The notes under the pieces were generated by a model, which saw only the letters and a program-made list of their open reading frames with translations, ran no database searches and was not told the DNA's origin. Positions 41,242 to 49,891 of a DNA stretch of 64,000 nucleotides are shown here, in pieces. Numbering within the stretch: position 1 is the first letter of the stretch; the number at the start of each line of letters is the position of its first letter. The DNA is from Oligoflexia bacterium (GTDB lineage Bacteria; Bdellovibrionota_C; UBA2361; JAFLCA01). A program made the position numbers and the translations under genes. Where the stretch lies: NCBI GenBank assembly GCA_019694465.1, contig JAIBBV010000013.1, forward strand, positions 1 through 64,000. Direction: 5' to 3'.

Positions 41242-43815
41242 ATGAATGGGACAGCTGAAGAATCTCAAGTAAAACGTTGGATAGCGCGCGTGGCCGTGTT
41301 CGCGCTTTTTGCCCTAGCGCTTTTTGTGCTGCATGACCTGCTCCAGCACTATCACTACCATGAAATTTCCCATGAAATCAGGCGCATTCCATCTGTGCGC
41401 TTGATTTGGGCTGGTATATTTTGTTTGTTGAATTACTTTGTTCTGACCTTTTATGACACCTTGGCAAATTACTATGTTGGGAAGGATCTTCCATATCGCC
41501 GCACCGCTTTAACAGCCTTCATCAGCTATACATTCAGTCAGAATCTTGGGTTTGCACTTTTAAGCGGCGGCGCTGTGCGCTTTCGCCTCTATACAGCGTG
41601 GGGCTTTTCATCCGTTGATGTAGCGAAAATTATTGCCTTCGCTGGTTTTAATTTTTGGCTCGGTCTGTTATCGCTTTTTGGGGCTCTGTGCCTAGCAGAC
41701 CCGCACATGATTACGAGCATAACGCATGCGGGAACCCTGCATGCGGCATACTTGATCGGCTTAGCTTGCCTGTCTCCCCTGGCGGTATATCTTTCAAGTT
41801 GTGCATTTGGGAAAAAGACGCTCCGTCTTTGGAGCTGGGAGCTGCCGCTTCCTCAATTCGGATTGGCCTTAGCAGCAGTCACTGTTGCTTGCCTAGACTG
41901 GAGCCTGGCAGCCGCCACTCTATATGCTCTCCTTCCTTCTACGGTGTCATTTTTGGACTTTGTTGCCGCCTACTTTGCCGCCCAAGCGGTAGGCGTTGTA
42001 AGTCACGTTCCTGGTGGCTTAGGAGTATTTGAAGCCCTGATGCTAATGGCCTTTGGATCCGCCATCAGCGGGCAGACACTCGTTGGAGCACTGATCGTAT
42101 ATCGACTGATTTACTATATAATCCCGTTTGCATTCGGGGCGCTTGTATTTGCCCTATATGAACTAAGGCGAAATGGCCTTTCGACAAAACTAAGTCAAGC
42201 CAACTCACAAGTGGAAGCACTAGTGCGAGGGATTATTCCTCCATTTTTGAGTATGGTAGTTTTCGCTGCCGGTATTGTGCTGCTGATCTCAGGCGCCACT
42301 CCTTCTTTACATAGCCGCCTGTCCCTGCTTTCCCGATTTGTTCCGCTCTCGGTACTTGAGCTTTCGCACTTCACCGCCAGCGCAATTGGATTGGCACTCC
42401 TATTTTTAGCCTGGAGCATCCAAAAGCGAATTCGCTCAGCCTACTTTCTTACTCTCACAGCCTTGCTTCTAGGAGCTTTAGCTTCGCTCGGTAAGGGCGC
42501 CGACTTTGAAGAAGCCTTGTGGATGTTAGCAAGCTTCTTGTTACTACTCCCGTGTCGACGCTACTTTTACCGATCCGCTGCGCTATTCTCTGGGATGAGC
42601 TGGGCGATGGTAGGAGCAATTTGCTGTGTCTTAAGCGCAGTGATCTGGATTGGATTATTTTCATATAAACACGTCGCGTATACACATGACATGTGGTGGC
42701 AATTCACTTTTGATGGCGACGCGCCCCGCTTTCTGCGTGCCACACTTGGTCTCGCGTTCGCATTGTCTGGAATGAGCCTGTGGTGGCTTCTTCGTCCAGC
42801 TCGTGTTCTTTCTGAGCATTTGCCCAGTGTTTTTGAGCTGGAAGAGGCAAAGCAACTGTTAGTGCATGCAAAAACAACCTTGGCGCATTTAGTTCTTAGC
42901 GGCGACAAATCAATTCTATTCAATTCAACGCGCGAAGCCTTTTTGATGTTCCGTCGCTCGGGGCGCAGCTTTATCGCGCTTGGTGACCCAGTCGGCAGCG
43001 AAGCTCACATTAAAGAGTTAATCTGGCAATTCCGCGATCTATGCGATCGCTCCGATGCTTATTGCGTCTTCTACCAAGTGCCGAGTGAATCACTGCCAAC
43101 TTATCTAGATATTGGACTACTTCCATATAAACTTGGAGAAGAGGGCTTTGTTGATCTGCAAACATTTACTCTCGAAGGTGGAAGCGCAAAGGGCCTGCGG
43201 CGCACAGTTAGCAAGACTGAAAAGGATGGCTTTAGTTTTGTAATATATCCAAGCGTCGATAGTGATGAACTATTGCCAAAACTACGCACTGTTTCGGATC
43301 AATGGCTAGCCTCCAAGCATACACGAGAAAAGGGGTTTTCTGTTGGTAGCTTTAGTAATCACTACTTATCTCAATTTCCTGTCGCCACAGTGCAGCAAGG
43401 AGATAAGATTGTAGCTTTTGCGAATTTGATTGCCACTCAAAATAAATACGAAATTGCGATTGACCTAATGCGCTACTCTGGCGACGCCCCAGATGGCTGC
43501 ATGGAGTACCTCTTTATTAAGTTGATTGTATTCGCCCAATCGCAGGGCTATAAGTTTTTCAATCTTGGGATGGCTCCCCTTTCAGGCTTGGAGTCGCGTC
43601 GCCTGGCTCCGCGCTGGCAACGCTTTGGGGCCCTTCTGTACGACAAAGGTGAATACTTTTATAATTTTGATGGGCTGCGTCGATTCAAGGAAAAGTTTCA
43701 CCCGCACTGGCACCCACGCTACATATTATCCCCAGGAGGACTAGCGCTTCCTAGAACGATTGCAGCTGTAACCACGCTTATTGCTGGGGGCTGGAAAGGG
43801 GTTTTTAGCAAATAG
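41242..43815 (+). CDS. mprF: Lysyl-phosphatidylglycerol synthase/flippase MprF
   Basis: MprF transfers lysine from lysyl-tRNA to phosphatidylglycerol and flips the product outward, reducing surface negative charge and sensitivity to cationic peptides. The 857-residue protein has about 14 membrane spans with the flippase motif HVPGGLGVFEALML near residue 255. The soluble C-terminal synthase domain (about 535-857) shows FMLFRRSGR-like AFLMFRRSGRSFIALGDPVG and FFNLGMAPLSGL. It overlaps no neighbour and follows acvB by 17 bases, an operon seen in reverse order as lpiA-acvB in rhizobia. Confidence 0.95.
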   Translation: MNGTAEESQVKRWIARVAVFALFALALFVLHDLLQHYHYHEISHEIRRIPSVRLIWAGIFCLLNYFVLTFYDTLANYYVGKDLPYRRTALTAFISYTFSQNLGFALLSGGAVRFRLYTAWGFSSVDVAKIIAFAGFNFWLGLLSLFGALCLADPHMITSITHAGTLHAAYLIGLACLSPLAVYLSSCAFGKKTLRLWSWELPLPQFGLALAAVTVACLDWSLAAATLYALLPSTVSFLDFVAAYFAAQAVGVVSHVPGGLGVFEALMLMAFGSAISGQTLVGALIVYRLIYYIIPFAFGALVFALYELRRNGLSTKLSQANSQVEALVRGIIPPFLSMVVFAAGIVLLISGATPSLHSRLSLLSRFVPLSVLELSHFTASAIGLALLFLAWSIQKRIRSAYFLTLTALLLGALASLGKGADFEEALWMLASFLLLLPCRRYFYRSAALFSGMSWAMVGAICCVLSAVIWIGLFSYKHVAYTHDMWWQFTFDGDAPRFLRATLGLAFALSGMSLWWLLRPARVLSEHLPSVFELEEAKQLLVHAKTTLAHLVLSGDKSILFNSTREAFLMFRRSGRSFIALGDPVGSEAHIKELIWQFRDLCDRSDAYCVFYQVPSESLPTYLDIGLLPYKLGEEGFVDLQTFTLEGGSAKGLRRTVSKTEKDGFSFVIYPSVDSDELLPKLRTVSDQWLASKHTREKGFSVGSFSNHYLSQFPVATVQQGDKIVAFANLIATQNKYEIAIDLMRYSGDAPDGCMEYLFIKLIVFAQSQGYKFFNLGMAPLSGLESRRLAPRWQRFGALLYDKGEYFYNFDGLRRFKEKFHPHWHPRYILSPGGLALPRTIAAVTTLIAGGWKGVFSK

Positions 43816-43833
43816 ACGGTTCTTAGCTGAAGC

Positions 43834-43954
43834 TTGACCGAAAATATTCTGCGAACTCTGTGGCCTCCGTGGTTTATCTAATGCAAATTTAACCACAGAA
43901 CACGCAGAGCTCACGGAGGTTAAACTATTTAGATAGGGGTGAGGTTGGTCAGGC
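43834..43954 (-). repeat. Dispersed intergenic repeat, copy B
   Basis: This is the inverted partner of the repeat at 39173-39283. Relative to copy A it has an insertion giving a complete aaccac-cggagg segment, making it the longer copy at about 121 bp. It starts 18 bases after the mprF stop and ends 24 bases before the FHA gene's stop, so it sits between convergent genes, where a folded RNA could help end both transcripts. Confidence 0.8.
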
Positions 43955-43977
43955 ATCCTAATGCGCGCACAATCTGT

Positions 43978-44724
43978 CTAATCGATTACCGGCACGTAGA
44001 AAGTCGGCGCATCTGGCAAAGTCGATAGGCGGATTTGGATCCCTTCCTGTAATAACATAAAGCGGTCGCCTGAGATTCGGTTTAGCCGCGTTCCACCCTC
44101 AGCGAATGGATCGCACCAAAACGACCCATTGCGGGAGCCAGCATCACGGAAAGCCAGACCCTGCTTAATTCGTTTAGCGATCAGATGCACTCCGCTTACG
44201 TATGGATCTTCAATCACTATATCCGCCTGTTCCGAATCACGTCCAATGACCAACTCCTGATCAAGCGGCAATTTCCATAGGGCTTCTTGAATCACTCGCG
44301 CGAATGGCACATTCTGGCGCAGCGCCGGGGACTCTACGGGAGCACTTGTAACTGCGTCTCCAAAATCAATTCGCAAGTCATCGTCGCTCGCTGTGATCGG
44401 CACTTCATGCAGCTCGCTTACCGTATCGGATGGCGCTGCAGAAATTTCTGATACGATCGATGGTAGTTCCTGTGGAGCGATGCCCACTTTCCCGCGATAT
44501 GCTCTACGCAGAACATTGCGGACGAATTCCCGCTCTTCTTGCAATTCACCGTCAATATGGTCTGGCCGAATGGTTACATTTGGATTACTAGTAGCGGAAT
44601 GTGGCCGGCCTAATAGGTGCGCATCAACAAACCCCTGTGATGGCGTAGCTGGCACTTCCGTGCTTGCTTCAACTTGATCAACAAGCCGCGCCAGATCCTT
44701 TCCCCCTGAACTCCCACGTGACAT
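43978..44724 (-). CDS. FHA domain protein
   Basis: The 248-residue cytoplasmic protein has a low-complexity N-terminal 140 residues and a C-terminal FHA domain (about 150-235). The phosphothreonine-binding residues are visible: GRDSEQADIVIEDPYVSGVH with the conserved Gly-Arg, Ser and His, and RDAGSRNGSFW with the Asn-Gly. FHA domains bind phosphothreonine peptides, so a Ser/Thr kinase is implied elsewhere in the genome. A good ribosome binding site (gagggg) supports the start. It is divergent from cheV. Confidence 0.88.
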   Translation of the reverse strand: MSRGSSGGKDLARLVDQVEASTEVPATPSQGFVDAHLLGRPHSATSNPNVTIRPDHIDGELQEEREFVRNVLRRAYRGKVGIAPQELPSIVSEISAAPSDTVSELHEVPITASDDDLRIDFGDAVTSAPVESPALRQNVPFARVIQEALWKLPLDQELVIGRDSEQADIVIEDPYVSGVHLIAKRIKQGLAFRDAGSRNGSFWCDPFAEGGTRLNRISGDRFMLLQEGIQIRLSTLPDAPTFYVPVID

Positions 44725-44956
44725 GGACTAACCCCTCAAAATCCCCAGACAGAGCACAAAAACCAATATATTCGGATAGTTATGCTTCTACGTATGCCCC
44801 ACCTACCCACTTATCTGATAAGGCGGCGGTTTTGCTTCAGCCCGCTCTAACACTTCAGATTTTTTAATATTGTTCCGATCTCCATAAAAGAGACTGAGTT
44901 AGACGTCTTTTGTGCTTGTTCCCTACCCCGCACCATCGCTTAAAAAGGACTTGTCC

Positions 44957-45889
44957 ATGCCGCCACCCAAAGAATCGAAAGGAATTCTTCTAGAATCGGG
45001 AACAAACGAGGTTGAATTTTTGCGCTTTACCATCTCCTCCGAGAACTACGGAATCAATGTTGGAAAGGTGCGACAAATTGTCGAGTTCAAAAATTACTAC
45101 ATTGTTCCACCACCCGAGCCTACTCCTGGGGTTGTGGGAACAACAAAATATAGAGAAAAGGCAATCACTATTATCAACTTGCAGGAAGTATTAGGACTTG
45201 CACCCAGCACTGCGGATTCAGTAAAGCGTTTAATCCTAATTTGTGAGTTCAACAATTATACCTGCGGCCTTTTGATGGACTCGGTGCTAGGCATCACACG
45301 TTGCTCTTGGCAAGATTTCCACCCTATGGCTCAGACCTCCCTACACAAGGGCCCCGCTGCTGTAGTCGGTGTCATTACTGTCAAAGAGCAGATGTACCCA
45401 ATTCTAGATATTGAATCGATCATTGGCATGTTAGTACCAGAGACCAGCATCGAGCACTTCTCGGATCAGGTTCAAAAAACACTTCCGGAATTGCGCCAGT
45501 CAGTGCGCGTGCTTTACTGCGAGGACTCACCCACAGTTCAGCGCATGGTGATGAAGACTCTAACTGAAGCTGGCTACAAATCTGTGCAGGTCTGCGCGAA
45601 TGGAGCAGACGGCGTAAACTACATTGAGACGCATGGAGCTCAGAATATCGATCTAATCATAAGCGACATCGAAATGCCAAAGATGGATGGCCTGGCCTTC
45701 TGCAAAGCTGTGCGTGCTCGACCGGAACTAAAAACGGTACCCTTCGTTTTCTTTTCGTCGATGGTAAACTCTGAGATGCAAGAAAAGTGTAGCTCCGTAG
45801 GGGGAGATGCTGCCTTTTCCAAACCACAAATTCACGAAATTGTGGCCAAAATAGATAAGCTACTCGGAGAGCGGCTTCCACAAAAATAG
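44957..45889 (+). CDS. cheV: Chemotaxis coupling/response protein CheV
   Basis: CheV joins a CheW-like coupling domain (about residues 15-165; NYGINVGKVRQIVEF, GTTKYREKAITIINL) to a receiver domain (about 183-305). Receiver residues are intact: acidic Glu189-Asp190, phosphoacceptor Asp237 in ISDIEMPKMDG, Ser277 and Lys289. ATG 44957, with aagga six bases away, is chosen over a GTG at 44912. The product is 310 residues and couples receptors to CheA with phosphorylation-dependent adaptation. No other chemotaxis gene is in the window; pilus-based motility is a possible link. Confidence 0.92.
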   Translation: MPPPKESKGILLESGTNEVEFLRFTISSENYGINVGKVRQIVEFKNYYIVPPPEPTPGVVGTTKYREKAITIINLQEVLGLAPSTADSVKRLILICEFNNYTCGLLMDSVLGITRCSWQDFHPMAQTSLHKGPAAVVGVITVKEQMYPILDIESIIGMLVPETSIEHFSDQVQKTLPELRQSVRVLYCEDSPTVQRMVMKTLTEAGYKSVQVCANGADGVNYIETHGAQNIDLIISDIEMPKMDGLAFCKAVRARPELKTVPFVFFSSMVNSEMQEKCSSVGGDAAFSKPQIHEIVAKIDKLLGERLPQK

Positions 45890-45895
45890 TGGCAA

Positions 45896-47296
45896 CTAAA
45901 TCAATTTGCCCGGGTTAAGTATTCCATCCGGATCAAAGGTACGTTTAATGCTACGCATCATTTCAATTTCAATAGCCGAACGGCTGTAGCCAAGATAGTT
46001 GCGTTTAAGTAGTCCAACGCCGTGCTCGGCTGATATGCTACCTGAATACTTTTGCACGATCCCAAATAGGCACTCGTCTAACTCTGAACAGCAGGCAAAA
46101 AAATCCTCTGCGCTTTGCTGTTGCGGCTTAAGCACATTCACATGCAAATTGCCGTCTCCGATATGGCCGAAAGTTATGGTGGCGTACCCAGCGAAGCGTT
46201 GTTTATAACGTGCTCTAAACTCCCGCAAAAATTCTGGTATAGCTGGTACTGGAACAGAGATATCATTTTTGTGCGGAACATGACGGCGATTGATAGATTC
46301 ACTGATACGCTCACGTAAGGCCATAAGCTCTTGTGCCTGGGTAAGATTTTCAGCGCAAACAACATCGCTCACTATTCCACGTCCAAGCAACTCGGCCCAA
46401 AACTCTTGAAATGCTAGCATCTGATGCTTGTGACCTGCATCGACTTCGACCAAAGCGTATGAAGCATGCACATCCCGAAAGGGCTTTCTAATTTGCTGTA
46501 CATCAGTAACAAGCTCAAGCGCATCGCGCTCAAAGTACTCAAAAACATTCACTACCCAGCCACCTAAACGAAGGGCGGCCAATATCTCCAATGTGCGTTG
46601 AGGATCATCTAGGGCGGCAAGGGCCAAGAATGACTCGCCGGGCGGGGTTGTAAGCTTAAGTGTCGCCTCAGTAACTATTGCTAGAGTGCCCTCTGATCCT
46701 ATCAACAAACCTCGCAAATCATATCCAGTTTGGTTCTTGTAGAGCGCGCCATTGAGATTTAGTACTTCACCAGAGCCACTAACAGCTCGTAACCCGAGCA
46801 CCCAGTCGCGAGTATTGCCGTACCGAATGACACGAATTCCACCGGCGTTCGTTGCAATGTTGCCACCAATTTGACTTGACCCGCGACTAGCGAAATCCAC
46901 CGGATAACACAGTCCAGCTGCCGCTGCAGCTTGGCGCACTGCCTCAGTAGTAGCTCCAGCCTGACAGCGAAGAGTCTGATCGGAAGTACGAACTTCGAGC
47001 ACCTTGCTCATTCGAGAGAGCGAAAGCACTACTTCCCCATTCTGCGCTGTAGCACCACCGCTATATCCAGTGCGCCCACCTGAAGGAACTAATGCCAGTT
47101 TATTCTTGCGACATGCGGCAACAATCGATCTAACCTCATCTTCGCTTTCGGGTAGTAGTATTACCCCGGCATGCGGAACAAATTGCTTTGAAGAGTCCTT
47201 GCCATAATATTCAAGATCCTGGGCAGAAGTAAGAATTCGTTGCGCCGGAAGCACGTCCTTAAAATGGGCAGCCAGCGCGCTAGTGTTTTGGGTCAT
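45896..47296 (-). CDS. FAD-linked D-2-hydroxyacid dehydrogenase (GlcD/D2HGDH-like)
   Basis: The 466-residue flavoprotein has an N-terminal FAD-binding_4 domain (VPSGGRTGYSGGATA, GGNIATNAGGIRVIRYGNTR) and a C-terminal oxidase domain with GHIGDGNLHVNV and SAEHGVG. The family oxidises D-lactate, glycolate or D-2-hydroxyglutarate. It is divergent from a SerA-containing fusion. In Pseudomonas, SerA produces D-2-hydroxyglutarate and an FAD dehydrogenase recycles it. I therefore infer D-2-hydroxyglutarate as the likeliest substrate, though sequence alone does not exclude D-lactate. Confidence 0.85.
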   Translation of the reverse strand: MTQNTSALAAHFKDVLPAQRILTSAQDLEYYGKDSSKQFVPHAGVILLPESEDEVRSIVAACRKNKLALVPSGGRTGYSGGATAQNGEVVLSLSRMSKVLEVRTSDQTLRCQAGATTEAVRQAAAAAGLCYPVDFASRGSSQIGGNIATNAGGIRVIRYGNTRDWVLGLRAVSGSGEVLNLNGALYKNQTGYDLRGLLIGSEGTLAIVTEATLKLTTPPGESFLALAALDDPQRTLEILAALRLGGWVVNVFEYFERDALELVTDVQQIRKPFRDVHASYALVEVDAGHKHQMLAFQEFWAELLGRGIVSDVVCAENLTQAQELMALRERISESINRRHVPHKNDISVPVPAIPEFLREFRARYKQRFAGYATITFGHIGDGNLHVNVLKPQQQSAEDFFACCSELDECLFGIVQKYSGSISAEHGVGLLKRNYLGYSRSAIEIEMMRSIKRTFDPDGILNPGKLI

Positions 47297-47520
47297 AAGT
47301 TAATCTTCAAATACATTCGGACTGCATCAAGACAAGCCGCAAAAGCGAGCTGGCTCTGAGTACAAAGCAGGCTACGCTTGAGGCTAAAAACCTTGCCTCC
47401 ACGGTGTTGCAGACAAGAGCCCACATAATAGCATGAGCACGCGGATTTTCCCACGCCTGGCTGTTCCACAATACTGCCTGTTTGAGGTACAACAAGGAGG
47501 CCAAATTGGAGGCTCCTGCC

Positions 47521-49413
47521 ATGAAAACAGATCGAATTTATGTAATCGATTTTGATAGCACTATTATTCAAGTCGAAGCTCTTGATGAACTCGCTGCCAT
47601 AGCCCTTAAAGGCTCTCCTGACTGCGATAGCATTGTGAAAGAAATTCAGAGCATCACGCGTCGCGGCATGGAAGGACAGATTACCATCAATGAGAGCTTA
47701 CAAGAGCGGCTTGGATTATTGCGCGCCACCAAGAAGCACATTGAGGCGTTAACTAAAGTCCTAAAGAAGAAGATAACTCCATCCTTCAGGAACAATCGTG
47801 CTTTTCTGCGTAAACATGCGCGAAACATTTATGTCTTCACCAGCGGCTTTAAAGAGTATGTCCTTCCAATTATTAAAGAATTAGGGCTGCGACCAGAAAA
47901 TACTTTTGCCAACACTTTTGAGTATGACCGCAAGGGGAATATAGTTGGCTTTGATCTCAACAATCACCTTGCCCATGCGCGTGGCAAGATTAGCCAACTC
48001 CAAGCATTGAAGCTTAAGGGGAAAATTTGCGTCATTGGTGATGGATACACAGACTACGAGATGAAAGAGTCTGGCTTGGTCGATCAGTTCATAGCTTTTA
48101 CAGAAAATGTATATCGTGAGGTAGTTGCGCAAAACGCCGACTACGTGGCACGTAGCTTTGACGAAGTGCTTTATCTGCACCATCAGCCGATGAAACTCTC
48201 CTACCCCAAGAGCAAAATTAAGGTTTTGCTCTTAGAGGGTGTTCATCCCTGTGCCATCGATGCCATGCGAGCTGAGGGGCTAAGCGTCGAAACTCGCTCT
48301 GAAGCACTGGACGAAAAGGAGCTGTGTCAGGCCATGGCCGATGTCTCGTTGCTTGGAATTCGCTCCAAGACGCGCGTTACTGAAGCAGTACTTAAAGCAG
48401 CACCAAAATTAATGGCCGTAGGCGCATTCTGCATTGGCACAGAGCAAGTACAAGGTGATGCATGCGCTTTACACGGCGTGCCGGTATTTAATGCCCCCTA
48501 TAGCAATACCCGCAGCGTGGTCGAATTAGCGCTTGGCGAAATGATTATGCTAATGCGCAGAATATTCGAAGTGAGCACAGGCCTTCACGCAGGCAAATGG
48601 AGCAAGTCTGCTTCTGGTTGTTTTGAGCTGCGTGGAAAGAAACTGGGCATAGTGGGATATGGCAACATTGGCTCGCAATTGTCTGTGCTGGCTGAGTCGC
48701 TGGGAATGGAAGTTTATTATTACGACATTGTAGAGAGGCTCGCCCTCGGCAATGCTAGAAAGTGCCGCACTCTGCATGAGCTATTGGCATTAAGCGATGT
48801 TGTTACTTTGCATGTCGATGGTCGTGGCTCCAACAAAAACATGATGGGAGAGAAGGAATTTGGGGCCGTGAAAAAGGGCGCTGTATTCTTAAACCTTAGT
48901 CGTGGACATGTCGTTTCAATTCCAGCCCTGGTACATGCGCTTAAGGCAGGACAGCTAGCGGGTGCAGCCGTTGACGTCTATCCCGCCGAGCCACTCAGCA
49001 ATAAAGAGGAATTCCTTAGCGAACTGCGCGGACTTCCAAATGTGATCTTAACTCCGCATATCGGCGGCAGTACGCTTGAGGCTCAGAAAAATATTGGTGA
49101 TTATGTCGCACAGCGTTTAATTGAATATGTGAATACAGGTTCGTCATTTGGAAGCGTCAATTTCCCGAATATTCAGCTGCCTGGTCTTAACAAGGCGCAT
49201 CGACTATTGCATATCCACCGCAACGTGCCTGGAATTCTAGCTGAAATTAATAGCATTCTGGCCAAGGGTAAGATCAATATTCTGGGCCAGTACTTGAAGA
49301 CGACAGAGAACATCGGCTACGTCATTACTGACGTCAATAAAGAGTATAGCCCACAGATTATTCAAGAGCTGAAGCACGTCCACGACACGATTAAGTTTAG
49401 AGTCTTATACTAA
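47521..49413 (+). CDS. Fused phosphoserine phosphatase-like and 3-phosphoglycerate dehydrogenase protein
   Basis: This 630-residue protein joins the third and first steps of serine synthesis. Residues 1 to about 225 are a HAD phosphatase like SerB (Asp10 and Asp12 in DFDST, VFTSGF, then GDGYTDYEM). From about 225 to 555 is a SerA-type dehydrogenase with GIVGYGNIGSQL, catalytic Arg in LNLSRGHV, Glu in VYPAEPLS and His in TPHIGGST. The last 70 residues are an ACT domain (IHRNVPGILAEINSI) for serine feedback. ATG 47521 is chosen (ggagg eight bases upstream). All catalytic residues appear present. Confidence 0.9.
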   Translation: MKTDRIYVIDFDSTIIQVEALDELAAIALKGSPDCDSIVKEIQSITRRGMEGQITINESLQERLGLLRATKKHIEALTKVLKKKITPSFRNNRAFLRKHARNIYVFTSGFKEYVLPIIKELGLRPENTFANTFEYDRKGNIVGFDLNNHLAHARGKISQLQALKLKGKICVIGDGYTDYEMKESGLVDQFIAFTENVYREVVAQNADYVARSFDEVLYLHHQPMKLSYPKSKIKVLLLEGVHPCAIDAMRAEGLSVETRSEALDEKELCQAMADVSLLGIRSKTRVTEAVLKAAPKLMAVGAFCIGTEQVQGDACALHGVPVFNAPYSNTRSVVELALGEMIMLMRRIFEVSTGLHAGKWSKSASGCFELRGKKLGIVGYGNIGSQLSVLAESLGMEVYYYDIVERLALGNARKCRTLHELLALSDVVTLHVDGRGSNKNMMGEKEFGAVKKGAVFLNLSRGHVVSIPALVHALKAGQLAGAAVDVYPAEPLSNKEEFLSELRGLPNVILTPHIGGSTLEAQKNIGDYVAQRLIEYVNTGSSFGSVNFPNIQLPGLNKAHRLLHIHRNVPGILAEINSILAKGKINILGQYLKTTENIGYVITDVNKEYSPQIIQELKHVHDTIKFRVLY

Positions 49414-49891
49414 AGCGCGATCACTACTTGCCGCTTAGGAGCAAGCGGTTGTTTGGGCTTCACGCTGGGCGCTTAGTGCAGCCACTGAGGGTTGCACCTT
49501 GTAAGTGATTGTTTCCGCAGTCTGCTAAGCACCCCTCATCGCAATGACGATGGTCTGCCATTGGTAGAAATCTGTATTTGATGAATAGGCAGTGTACGAT
49601 CTAACCGAAGCACTTATGAAACCACAGAGGTTAGGGATCTAGGACCCTTACTATTCTCCATGCGCTCTGTGGTTTTTAATTAGCTACATTAATGTCTGAC
49701 ACTGTCTGTCAGATCGAATAGCGACTATTGCATGTCATTGGTAGGCGACTTGCGTTGCGAGGAGACTTACACGAAGTGAAAGTCGACGAAGCAGACCCCT
49801 GCTAATTGAACACCACAGCCGCTACTATCCACACAGCCCTTTAAGCAGCTCCCATCTTTCCATCCCCTGCGCTTTAACCGATACTTGAACC
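49414..49891. other. 478-base gap with hairpins and a palindromic repeat
   Basis: After the SerB-SerA stop there is a weak hairpin (ccgctt 49431-49436 / aagcgg 49443-49448, then ttgttt) that may end the transcript. At 49620-49674 the arms aaccacagag and ctctgtggtt are exact complements 35 bases apart; the same aaccacag core occurs in the repeat copies at 39.2 and 43.9 kb. A further hairpin (tctgaca/tgtcaga) lies at 49695-49713. No gene is seen. The promoter for the next gene presumably lies in the last 150 bases. Confidence 0.45.
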
